38,827 nucleotides of DNA from Pseudomonadales bacterium (lineage in GTDB: Bacteria; Pseudomonadota; Gammaproteobacteria; Pseudomonadales; Azotimanducaceae): contig SKUB01000194.1 in the NCBI GenBank assembly GCA_007122315.1, positions 1 through 38,827 on the forward strand, written 5' to 3'. Below, piece by piece: positions 24,588 through 32,367 of this stretch. The notes under the pieces were generated by a model, which searched no databases, was not told where the DNA came from, and was given only the letters and a program-made list of their open reading frames with translations. Position 1 is the first letter of the stretch. Each line of letters begins with the position of its first letter. Both the position numbers and the translations under genes were made by a program.

Positions 24588-24714
24588 AGCAAAGTATATT
24601 GAATAGTTCGACGCCCCGAATCAACACAATTACTTACCAAACTGATCATCCGCAATCAAAGTAAATGTAGCCATTACCCGTTCCGCACGATCAAGCATCG
24701 ATAAGGGGAGCCTC

Positions 24715-25887
24715 TTGAGAATTCTGGATGTGAGAGACGTCACTGTCGGCCTGCAAGGCGCCGTGACCAATGCGGTGGTCAGCTTCCGGCATCACACAGT
24801 GTCCATAGTGGCGCTGGTCAGCGATCAGATACGAAAGGGCCAGCAGGTCATCGGGTTCGGATTCAACTCGATCGGACGCTTTGCCCAGAGCGGTATCATT
24901 CGGGAGCGGCTCAAGCCGCGGGTGCTAGGTGTCGATCCAGCTGATCTGCTTTTTCCGGACGGATCCGCGTTCGATCCGGAAGCCCTGCTGCGGGTCGCGA
25001 TGCGAGACGAGAAGCCCGGCGGACACGGCGACCGCGCCGGCGCCGTAGCTGCCCTGGAGTTGGCGATCTGGGACCTGAACGCGAAGCTGGCAGACGAGCC
25101 GGCCTACGTCACGATCGGGCGCCACTTCGGATATCAGCAGCCGACCGGGACGGCGGCCGTCTATGCGGCGGGTGGCTACTACCACGGAGATTCCGGTATG
25201 GCTGGCCTCAGGGAGGAGCTGGCGGCCTACGTCGACATGGGTTTCGATGCGTTCAAGATCAAAGTCGGTGGCGCCCCCCTACAGCACGATCTCGAGCGCA
25301 TCAACACTGCGCTGGAAATCGCAGGCGACTCCTCGCGACTGGCAGTGGATGCAAATGGACGATTCGGGGCCTCCGAGGCCGCTACATTCGGGCAGGCCAT
25401 CGCCGGGCTCGGTCTGCGCTGGTTCGAGGAGCCCGGCGATCCGCTGGATTTCGAACTGCTGCGAGGGGTCGCTTCGGCCTATCCCGGCGCCCTCGCGACC
25501 GGCGAAAACCTGTTCAGCTGCGTCGACGCCCGTAATCTGGTCCGCTACGGCGGCATGCGGCCTGGAGCAGACATTTTTCAGATGGATCCCGGTCTCAGCT
25601 ACGGAATCGGCGAATACGCCCGCATGCTCGACGTTCTGGAAACGTACGGCCATGACCGCAGCCAGTGCTTCCCTCATGGCGGGCATCTCATCAATCTGCA
25701 TGTAGCCGTCGGGCTTGGACTCGGCGGCTGCGAGGCTTATCCAGGCGTATTCGGCCCTGTAGGCGGCTATTCCAGACAGTGTGAAATTCGAGATGGGCAG
25801 GTAAAGGCGCCGGACGCGCCGGGTTTCGGTCTGGAAACGAAGCAGGATCTGCGCCCCATGCTGCAGCAACTGGGAGAGGGATCATGA
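24715..25887 (+). CDS. Enolase-superfamily dehydratase, D-tartrate dehydratase-like
   Basis: A 390-residue acid-sugar dehydratase of the mandelate racemase/muconate lactonising enzyme family. The KxK base is KIK (181-183); metal ligands are probably D212 (VDANGRF), E238 or E239 (WFEEPGD) and E264 (GENLF); the general acid/base on the other face is H321 in FPHGGH. These spacings, and the following GLGLGGCEAYPGVFGPVGGYS, fit the D-tartrate dehydratase subgroup. It would abstract a proton next to a carboxylate and lose water. It starts with TTG, four bases after GGGGAG. It overlaps the PanE-like gene by four bases. An aromatic-pathway cycloisomerase is less likely because the KxK and His pattern is of the tartrate/mandelate type. 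Confidence 0.83.
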   Translation: MRILDVRDVTVGLQGAVTNAVVSFRHHTVSIVALVSDQIRKGQQVIGFGFNSIGRFAQSGIIRERLKPRVLGVDPADLLFPDGSAFDPEALLRVAMRDEKPGGHGDRAGAVAALELAIWDLNAKLADEPAYVTIGRHFGYQQPTGTAAVYAAGGYYHGDSGMAGLREELAAYVDMGFDAFKIKVGGAPLQHDLERINTALEIAGDSSRLAVDANGRFGASEAATFGQAIAGLGLRWFEEPGDPLDFELLRGVASAYPGALATGENLFSCVDARNLVRYGGMRPGADIFQMDPGLSYGIGEYARMLDVLETYGHDRSQCFPHGGHLINLHVAVGLGLGGCEAYPGVFGPVGGYSRQCEIRDGQVKAPDAPGFGLETKQDLRPMLQQLGEGS

Positions 25888-26858
25888 AGATCGCGGTCAT
25901 CGGCTGCGGCGCCATGGGTTCCATCTACGCTGGCTTGCTGGCGGCCAGAGGCCATGACGTTCTCGCCATTGATCGTGACGCAACCCACGTCGCAGCCATC
26001 AACACCAAGGGTCTGCGCCTTTCCGGCGCCAGCGGTGAGCGATCCGCGAAACTCACCGCCCGCGAACAGTGCCCGGACGAACCGATGGACCTGGTGATCA
26101 TTTCGGTCAAGGCCCGCCACGTCCGGCAGGCTGCCGAAGACAGCCGGGGTCTGCTGGGACCCGAGACGCACGTCGTCACGATTCAGAACGGGCTCGGTTC
26201 GGCTGCGCAAGTTGCCGAGGTCCTCGGCGAAGACCGGCTCATTGTAGGGGTCGCGCAAGGGTTCGGAGCCTCACGACCAGAGGCGGGACATGCACATCAC
26301 AACGCCATGAAGGTGATCCGGATGGGCGCCCATTCGCGCTGTCCACGCGCTGCCCTGGAAGCCGTCTGCCGATGCTTTACCGAGGCGGGGCTGGAGACCG
26401 AAGCAGTTGACGACGTCCTGGCGGTGCAGTGGGAAAAACTGATCTGCAACGTGGCTTACAGCGCACCGTGTGCCGTCACCGGCATGACCGTAGGTGAAGT
26501 GATGCAGGATGACTACATGGGTGCAGTCAGTCGCATGGCCGCCATGGAAGCGTGGCGAGTTGCCCGGGCGCTGAATGTCGCCATCGACGTGGACGATCCG
26601 GTGACCCTGGTTCGTGATTTTGCCTCCCGCATGCCCGACGCGAAACCCTCGGTCCTGCTGGACGTGGAGGCTGGCAAGCCGAGCGAAGTGGATGTCATCA
26701 ATGGAGCGGTTCCTCGGGAGGCACGGAAAGTAGCACTCGAAGCCCCGGTCAACGCGACGCTGACGGCGCTGGTGCTGACACTCGAGCGACGCGGCAGAGT
26801 CGGCTCGAGGCTTCCGAACGAGCCCAACTCGACGTGGGCACCCGACACGAAGGAGTGA
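25884..26858 (+). CDS. 2-dehydropantoate 2-reductase-like (PanE/ApbA family) reductase
   Basis: A 324-residue NADP-dependent reductase of 2-keto acids. The Rossmann nucleotide site is AVIGCGAMGSIYAGLLAARGHDV at the N-terminus; the catalytic lysine lies in VQWEKLICNVAYSAPCAVTG, and the C-terminal substrate domain contains KPSVLLDVEAGKPSEVDVINGAVPREA, which is characteristic. Start ATGA overlaps the dehydratase stop, so the two are translationally coupled. Beside a tartrate-type dehydratase, whose product would be a 2-keto acid, it more probably reduces that keto acid than makes pantoate (inference). The true panE elsewhere in the genome cannot be judged. Confidence 0.85.
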   Translation: MKIAVIGCGAMGSIYAGLLAARGHDVLAIDRDATHVAAINTKGLRLSGASGERSAKLTAREQCPDEPMDLVIISVKARHVRQAAEDSRGLLGPETHVVTIQNGLGSAAQVAEVLGEDRLIVGVAQGFGASRPEAGHAHHNAMKVIRMGAHSRCPRAALEAVCRCFTEAGLETEAVDDVLAVQWEKLICNVAYSAPCAVTGMTVGEVMQDDYMGAVSRMAAMEAWRVARALNVAIDVDDPVTLVRDFASRMPDAKPSVLLDVEAGKPSEVDVINGAVPREARKVALEAPVNATLTALVLTLERRGRVGSRLPNEPNSTWAPDTKE

Positions 26859-26883
26859 CCCGGGACACATCACGGTCCGGGTC
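26857..26883. terminator. Hairpin between the PanE-like and ketosynthase genes
   Basis: GACCCGG and CCGGGTC form a perfect 7-base stem around 13 bases, starting inside the stop codon of the reductase. No T-run follows, so a terminator function is weakly supported; the gap to the next gene is only 72 bases. Confidence 0.3.
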
Positions 26884-26930
26884 TGCTCGCGTATGCTGGC
26901 GGCCACAGCCTGCAGCATGGGGAACCCTGT

Positions 26931-28829
26931 ATGGATCGCGTGGTGCCCTTCTCCGGAGTCTACATCGACAGCACCGGCAGCTTCCTGCCGGGCCCGCCGA
27001 TCGACAACGCAGCGATGGATCGTTTCGTCGCACCGCTGAACCGGATGTCCAGTCGCATCAAGCGACGCATCCTGGCAGAGAACGGGATCGCGACGCGCCA
27101 CTACGCCATCGACGAACAGGGCACGACCCGCTTCAGCGTGACGGCCATGGCCGCCGCCGCCGTGCGGGACTGTGCAGCGAAGGTCCGGGATGAGCCCGTG
27201 GGCCTTCTGGCCAGCGCCACGTCAGGAGCTGATCTGCTGCTGCCCGGTCTCGCGAATCAGGTTCAGGCAGAACTCGGCTGGGCTCCGCTCACCACGGCGA
27301 GCCATCACGGGGTGTGCGCCTCCGGCATGCAGGCGCTGGCGGATGCGGCCCGCGCGGTGGATCGGGGTGAGCACGCAGCGGCGATGGTGGTCGCGAGCGA
27401 GTCCCCGTCGCGACTGTTCAAGTGCACGCGCTTCGCGCCCGGCGATTACGACCTCGACTTCGATGCCCACTTTCTGCGCTGGATGCTTTCGGACGCCGCG
27501 GGCGCCTGGCGAGTTTCAGACCGGCCGCCATCCGACCGGGTCAGCCTGAAGCTGCACTTCGTGCACAGCCGCAGCCATGCCGGCGACTATCCCCTGTGCA
27601 TGCAGATGGGTCTGCCCCATGGCGGCGGCAGCGGCTGGCTGGATCATCCCAATGCAGCCGCGGCGGAACGCGCCGGAGCGCTGCTGCTGCGTCAGGACAT
27701 CCGCCTGCTGCCGCATCTGTTCGACGTCGGCATTCACGCCTATGCGGACCTGGTCCGGGCCGGTGCCGTGGATCCGGCGGGCATCGATCACTTTCTCTGT
27801 CACTACTCCTCGGCACGCTTCCGCGGCGTGGTTCGCGAGTGCCTGGAACGTGCGGAGCTGGCGATTCCCGAGCAGCGCTGGTTCACCAATCTGGGTCGCC
27901 GCGGCAACACCGGCGCGGCGTCCATCTTCGTGATGCTCGACGACTTTCTCACTGAACGCGCCGTCCGACCGGGCGAGAAAATCCTGCTGTTCGTACCCGA
28001 GTCGGGGCGCTTCACAGTGTCCTTCGCGCTGCTCGAGGTGGTGGCGCCGGGCGCCGAACGCGGCGAGTCCGTTCTCGTGCAGCGAGTGGCGGAGCCGGCG
28101 CTGGACCTGGATGCCCCACCGCCACCCCATGATCCCGCCGCCATCGACGCCGCCAGCAAACCGGAGCTGGCTGGGCTTCTGCTGGAACTCGCAGGCGTCT
28201 GGAGCGACTTCCGCTCCCGCGCTTGGCGCTCCGGTCCGGTGCGACGCATCGTCGCAGGCCGCTTCCGGCAGCAGGACTACCTGCGCTGGATGGAGGACTG
28301 GATTCCTCAGGTCCGGGAAGGAACTCGCTGGATGCGCACTGCGATGACGAATCTCACCGAGCGCTACGCTGCCTTGGCGGTTCTCATCGAGGACCACGCC
28401 GACGACGAGCAGGACGACTATCAGATCCTGTTCGCGGATTACCGCCGCGCCGGAGGTCACATCGACGATCTCGAGGCCCTGCGTCGCAACCCGGGGGGTG
28501 AAGCCCTGAACGCCTTCCTGCATGCCCGCGCCGAACAGCCGGACGCCGTCGGCCTGCTCGGCGCGATCTACATCATCGAGGGTTCCGGGCAGCGCCTGAT
28601 TCCCGCCCTGTTGCCATTGATTCGGCGCCAGCTCGCCGAGCTCGGGCCAGTGTTCCGCTTCCTCCACTATCACGGCGAGAACGACATGGCGCACCTGGCG
28701 CGCTGGCTGCGCGCCGTCGAGCTGGTCCTCGACAACGCTGAGGACAAGCAGATGGTGATGGATGACATCATTCGCACGGCACGGCGAACGGCCGAGCTGT
28801 ATCTCATGCAGCTCGAGGACGCCGCATGA
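26931..28829 (+). CDS. DarB/StlD-like ketosynthase fused to a heme-oxygenase-like diiron domain
   Basis: A 632-residue fusion. Residues about 10-370 are a KAS III-type thiolase fold with the layout of DarB/StlD ketosynthases: FLPGPPIDN and ATRHYAID near the start, nucleophile C129 (HHGVCASGM), probable H291 (HFLCHYSSARF) and N326 (RRGNTGAAS). A linker rich in Pro and Ala (about 385-410) leads to residues about 415-632, an all-helical heme-oxygenase-like domain. There, E487, E550 (GAIYIIEG) and H581-x3-D585-x2-H588 match the usual diiron ligand pattern. The expected His in the helix after E487 is not clear: the place reads DDYQILF, with H489 close by. It would condense acyl chains and oxidise the product or an iron-bound intermediate (inference). 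The next gene overlaps its stop by four bases (ATGA). Confidence 0.78.
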   Translation: MDRVVPFSGVYIDSTGSFLPGPPIDNAAMDRFVAPLNRMSSRIKRRILAENGIATRHYAIDEQGTTRFSVTAMAAAAVRDCAAKVRDEPVGLLASATSGADLLLPGLANQVQAELGWAPLTTASHHGVCASGMQALADAARAVDRGEHAAAMVVASESPSRLFKCTRFAPGDYDLDFDAHFLRWMLSDAAGAWRVSDRPPSDRVSLKLHFVHSRSHAGDYPLCMQMGLPHGGGSGWLDHPNAAAAERAGALLLRQDIRLLPHLFDVGIHAYADLVRAGAVDPAGIDHFLCHYSSARFRGVVRECLERAELAIPEQRWFTNLGRRGNTGAASIFVMLDDFLTERAVRPGEKILLFVPESGRFTVSFALLEVVAPGAERGESVLVQRVAEPALDLDAPPPPHDPAAIDAASKPELAGLLLELAGVWSDFRSRAWRSGPVRRIVAGRFRQQDYLRWMEDWIPQVREGTRWMRTAMTNLTERYAALAVLIEDHADDEQDDYQILFADYRRAGGHIDDLEALRRNPGGEALNAFLHARAEQPDAVGLLGAIYIIEGSGQRLIPALLPLIRRQLAELGPVFRFLHYHGENDMAHLARWLRAVELVLDNAEDKQMVMDDIIRTARRTAELYLMQLEDAA

Positions 28830-29728
28830 AGCACGCACCCGATTTCGAGACCCTGGCCCACGACACGGACGACCCCAATCCGTGGCTGGCGCTGTATCTC
28901 GATCGCAGCACACCGCTCGGTGATCAGGTCAAGCAGGCCTGGCTTGCGGACTCGAGCTCGCCGTCGCGGCAGTACCTGCTGCCCGTGGTCCGGCCGCTGG
29001 CGCGACTGACCATCGTCCTGTTTCAGCTGCTGAAAATCGTCCTGCCTCGCAACCTGCGTGCCTCCGGCCCACTGCACGGGCTGCTGGTCTGGGGCCTGAC
29101 CCGCTTCGTCCGTCCGGAGGCCAACTGGCTCATCCTGCGGCACTTCCACATCGGTAGCGACATCCTCGCCTTCATCGCCCGCAACGCACCGGAGGGCATC
29201 GACGTCCCGACGGATCCACTGCGGCCGCAGAGCATCGCGGATCTGCGCGACCACGTTTTCGTCCGGCACGACCTGAACCTGTTCAACTTCGTGATCGCGC
29301 TGAACAAGCAACTCAAGGTCCATGATCTACGCATGGAGCCACCCCAACAGGTGGACTTCAGTGATCTCGCGGAGCCCCCTGTGCGCCTCGAGGACATGCC
29401 CAATCGCTGGAGCAACGTGCTCGATCTTCAAACCGCCATCGAGCTGTTCACGCCCGCCTATCAGCTGTTCCTGTCCGACGACGACTTCTGGCGTGCCACC
29501 AACTCGCTGCAGCTCGACGAGACCATTGCCAGCTACTGTGCCGACATCATGCAGGGCCACCAGCATCTTGCGCTGGTGAACAACCGCCATCCTCTGGTGC
29601 CACTGACCACCCTGCGCGCAGGTTTCCGGCTGGTGCTGCACGGCCTGGCTTCGGAAACGCTGCATGCGCTGTTGCGCCGCTACCAGCAGCAGAGCGAGCT
29701 CGCCGGGGACCGTACTGCTGCTCCGTAA
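28826..29728 (+). CDS. Unrecognised protein coupled to the ketosynthase-diiron fusion
   Basis: A 300-residue protein I cannot assign to a characterised family. It has no signal peptide. A hydrophobic and basic central part (LARLTIVLFQLLKIVLPRN, then LHGLLVWGLTRFVRPEANWLILRHFHIGSDILAFIA) could touch a membrane or bury a lipid chain. Later come RHDLNLFNFVIALNKQL and HQHLALVNNRHPLVPL, and there are many His and aromatic residues. Conserved-looking starts such as NPWLALYLDRSTPL suggest a real family. Start ATGA overlaps the upstream stop, so it should be made in fixed ratio with the fusion enzyme and may bind it or handle its acyl product. Function unknown. Confidence 0.8.
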   Translation: MKHAPDFETLAHDTDDPNPWLALYLDRSTPLGDQVKQAWLADSSSPSRQYLLPVVRPLARLTIVLFQLLKIVLPRNLRASGPLHGLLVWGLTRFVRPEANWLILRHFHIGSDILAFIARNAPEGIDVPTDPLRPQSIADLRDHVFVRHDLNLFNFVIALNKQLKVHDLRMEPPQQVDFSDLAEPPVRLEDMPNRWSNVLDLQTAIELFTPAYQLFLSDDDFWRATNSLQLDETIASYCADIMQGHQHLALVNNRHPLVPLTTLRAGFRLVLHGLASETLHALLRRYQQQSELAGDRTAAP

Positions 29729-29739
29729 CAGCTGCGCGA

Positions 29740-30570
29740 TCAGACCGGCGGTTCGATGGGCCGGTCGTGGGACAGAGAGGGAACCCTGCCGCGAGCGAGG
29801 TCGACCTGCTCGAAATCAAGGTCGGCGAGCACCAGGCCGGGCGCATCGCCCCCGTCCGCAAGCACTTCGCCCCAGGGTGCGACCACCAGTGAGTGACCGA
29901 AGGTCTTGCGGCCGTCCTCATGGTCACCGCACTGGGCCGCAGCCAGCACGAAACAACCCGTCTCGATCGCGCGGGCGCGCAGCAGCGTGTGCCAGTGGGC
30001 TGCGCCAGTCTGCCGGGTGAACGCAGACGGCACCGAAAGCATGCGGGCACCCGCTTGCGCGAGCATGCGGTAGAGATGCCCGAAGCGCAGGTCGTAGCAG
30101 ATGGTCATGCCGTAACCGCCCCAGGGCGTTACACCCAGGACGGCGCGCTCACCGGGCCGGAAGCCGCTGCTTTCGCGATAGCTCTCGCCGCCTTCGAGAT
30201 CCACGTCGAACATGTGGATCTTGTCGTAGCGCGCCCTGACTTCTCCGTCAGGGTCGATGAGGAGACCACGGTTGGCGAAACGGTCATCGTCATCGATGCG
30301 CACGACCATCGACCCCACGTGCAGCCAGATGTGGAGCTCCGAGGCCAGGGCACGCCAGGCGGTCAGGGCAGGGTCCTCCGACTCGGCGCAGACAAGTTCA
30401 CGGGCCAGGCTGCGCCGGCGCTGCATCAGGTTGGCCACTTCCGGCAAACAGACGAGTTCCGCGCCGGCCGCGGCCGCAGCACGAATGGGAGCTGCGGTCA
30501 GTTCGATGTTGCGCTCGATGCTGGGTGCCGCTGTGAACTGGACCAGGCCGATCTTGAGGCGCGCGTTCAT
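29740..30570 (-). CDS. Nitrilase-superfamily amidase, Nit1-like
   Basis: A 276-residue carbon-nitrogen hydrolase. The catalytic triad is visible: Glu in CLPEVANL (E44), Lys in RYDKIHMFD (K115) and Cys in ICYDLRFGHLYR (C158). The length and the wording YDKIHMFDVDL with FRPGE fit the Nit1/deaminated-glutathione amidase branch, which repairs the side product of transaminase action on glutathione. It removes the amide as ammonia in the cytoplasm. It is convergent with the unknown protein at 28826 (11 bases between the ends) and 33 bases downstream of the FRG-domain gene on the same strand. Confidence 0.88.
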   Translation of the reverse strand: MNARLKIGLVQFTAAPSIERNIELTAAPIRAAAAAGAELVCLPEVANLMQRRRSLARELVCAESEDPALTAWRALASELHIWLHVGSMVVRIDDDDRFANRGLLIDPDGEVRARYDKIHMFDVDLEGGESYRESSGFRPGERAVLGVTPWGGYGMTICYDLRFGHLYRMLAQAGARMLSVPSAFTRQTGAAHWHTLLRARAIETGCFVLAAAQCGDHEDGRKTFGHSLVVAPWGEVLADGGDAPGLVLADLDFEQVDLARGRVPSLSHDRPIEPPV

Positions 30571-30603
30571 GCGACTGACTCCAAAGCTGCTTGGGCGTTC
30601 CTA

Positions 30604-31449
30604 TCAGTGTTTCGAGTCGGCGGGCGGTTCGAGCTGCGCGTCTTCCGCCAGCAGCTTGGGACTGGGGCTGTAGTAACGACGCAACCAGCTGCACAAGCCC
30701 TCGAGCCCGGGAAACAGCGTGCGTTCGTTGATGTTCGCGAGATCCACCTTGTCGCGCACTTCCCACTTCAGGCGGGCCGGAATGATGATCTTGCGGCCTG
30801 ACCCAGGGTGCTGCGCAAGCCAATCATCGATGGCAATCTGGTTGTCCGACACCACCGAGAAGAACGCGTACTGCTGGTAGATTCGGGGATCGATGGAGGG
30901 CGGCTCGAAGAACACCGTGAACGGTTCCGGGGCGAATGCGGCCATCTCCTCGAAAGAACGGATCTCCCGCGCCAGCATCTCGCCGGTGAAAATGCTCGCG
31001 CCTTCCCGATCCAGGGCGGCGCGCAGGGGTTTCGGCAGCTGCTGGTGGACGTGGGTGTAGTCCACCACCCAGACCACACCGTCACGATCGAAACGTGTCA
31101 CATTCGCGGTCGCGAAATGAAGCGCCACGTAGGGCGAGTTGGTCCAATCGAGCAGGCGCGTCGGCAGGCCATAGTGCTGGGCCACGGACACCCAGTTCCA
31201 CAACGAATCCTGCTCCACGACGCTGCCGTGGGCGTACTTGCGGAAGTTGCGGACGAGGTGGCGTTCGAGTTCCGCGTAGCGGCCACCGAGACGCATCAGC
31301 GTGGTCGCCAGCGGATAGCCCGCGTCGGACAAGCCGCGAAACGCATGATGAGAGCGGAAGCGACCGATCTTCTCGTTCCAGGAATCCGCGAACAGTTCCT
31401 CCTGAAGGTGATTCCAGGACTCGATCACAACGGTGTCGATGGCGCTCAT
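30604..31449 (-). CDS. FRG-domain protein
   Basis: A 281-residue protein with the FRG domain, named for the FRG motif (HHAFRGLSDAGYPLATTLMR, near residue 35). The conserved core is VAQHYGLPTRLLDWTNSPYVALHFA, followed by VVWVVDY and later YQQYAFFSVV. The domain is of unknown biochemistry and turns up in stand-alone genes and in mobile or defence-related loci. The frame is open to 31497, but the ATG at 31449 has GGAGG upstream and gives the better N-terminus. The protein is soluble with no membrane segment. The neighbours (amidase, Usp) are ordinary, so no special defence context is evident. Confidence 0.83.
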   Translation of the reverse strand: MSAIDTVVIESWNHLQEELFADSWNEKIGRFRSHHAFRGLSDAGYPLATTLMRLGGRYAELERHLVRNFRKYAHGSVVEQDSLWNWVSVAQHYGLPTRLLDWTNSPYVALHFATANVTRFDRDGVVWVVDYTHVHQQLPKPLRAALDREGASIFTGEMLAREIRSFEEMAAFAPEPFTVFFEPPSIDPRIYQQYAFFSVVSDNQIAIDDWLAQHPGSGRKIIIPARLKWEVRDKVDLANINERTLFPGLEGLCSWLRRYYSPSPKLLAEDAQLEPPADSKH

Positions 31450-31518
31450 GGAGATGAGGGCCTCCGGCAGATTGGGCCATGGCGGCCATGTTCGCACGTC
31501 GCCCGGGCCGGAGCGATG

Positions 31519-32367
31519 TCACGACGATGACGCGGGCACCAGGAGCACCAGGCGGCGCGCATGACGACAGACGGCCTCGGCCGTGCTGCCGAGCAGGAGG
31601 TCCTCGATGGGGTTGCGACCCCGTTTGCCGACGATGATCAGGTCCGCCTCGCGCTCGGCGGCCACCCGCTCGATCTCCTCCGATGGTCGGCCCTCGCCGA
31701 GCAGAACGGTATCGAAACCCGGATCCGGCGCCTGCTGCTCGAGATGCTGGATGTGAGCCGTGATCAGCTCCCGTTCCGCCTCGAGCTCGGGCCGTTCATT
31801 CCACTGTCCTACGGAGACGACTACGCCACGCCGACAGTCCTTCAGCAGAGACATGAATGCGGCCTCTGCCGCAGCTACGGCCGTGGACCCGTCCGTTGCC
31901 AGTAGCGGGCGGCAGACGCCCGCTGTGGGCAGAATCACGGACTGATCGATGGGCGCGAGCAGAACCGGAAACGTCGCATGGCGGATCAGATCCAGCGCGG
32001 TGCTGCCGAGAAACAGATCGCGCAGGGTGCTGTGACCGTGGCTGCCCGCAAGGATGGCTGAGGCCTGACAGTCCCGGGCCACACGCAGCAGTTCGGTCAC
32101 GATCGGGCCGATGGTGACTTCCGTTTCCACTTCGAAACCGTCTTCCCGCAGCGAGCCAGCCAGGGTGTCGAGCCGTTGCTGATAGTGGTCACGGTGGGAG
32201 ACGTCCGGCACGCGCCCATAGACCGAAGCCACGACGTGGACCAGGGTCAGGCGGCGGCACCCGAGGGCGCGCAGTCGCGGCAGCTGACCGTGAAGCCGTT
32301 CGCCCGTCGGCGAGAAGTCCACCGCGACGAGCACCTGATCGAAGATCCTGGTCTGTCCGCTCCTCAT
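31519..32367 (-). CDS. Tandem universal stress protein
   Basis: A 282-residue protein with two UspA domains. Domain 1 (about 5-140) ends AGSHGHSTLRDLFLGSTALDLIRHATFPVLL; domain 2 (about 145-282) ends VGKRGRNPIEDLLLGSTAEAVCRHARRLVLL. Both carry the G-x2-G-x9-G-S/T ATP-binding pattern in recognisable form. Its start overlaps the arsenite-efflux stop by four bases (ATGA), so it is co-translated with that gene. The role is general stress response, and coupling to arsenic resistance is a feature of some bacteria (inference). Confidence 0.9.
   Translation of the reverse strand: MRSGQTRIFDQVLVAVDFSPTGERLHGQLPRLRALGCRRLTLVHVVASVYGRVPDVSHRDHYQQRLDTLAGSLREDGFEVETEVTIGPIVTELLRVARDCQASAILAGSHGHSTLRDLFLGSTALDLIRHATFPVLLAPIDQSVILPTAGVCRPLLATDGSTAVAAAEAAFMSLLKDCRRGVVVSVGQWNERPELEAERELITAHIQHLEQQAPDPGFDTVLLGEGRPSEEIERVAAEREADLIIVGKRGRNPIEDLLLGSTAEAVCRHARRLVLLVPASSS

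Noticed and set aside
2385-24645. Short CTTA...CCAAA-like words upstream of the genes at 2382, 7251 and 24518
   Set aside because: They share a few bases (for example TACCAAACT near 2390 and 24635) but spacing and arms differ, and chance in AT-richer promoter regions is likely.
27516-28913. Minus-strand open frame antisense to the ketosynthase-diiron fusion
   Set aside because: The composition is Arg/Gly/Ala/Gln-rich with no recognisable fold; the plus-strand frame holds all active-site motifs.
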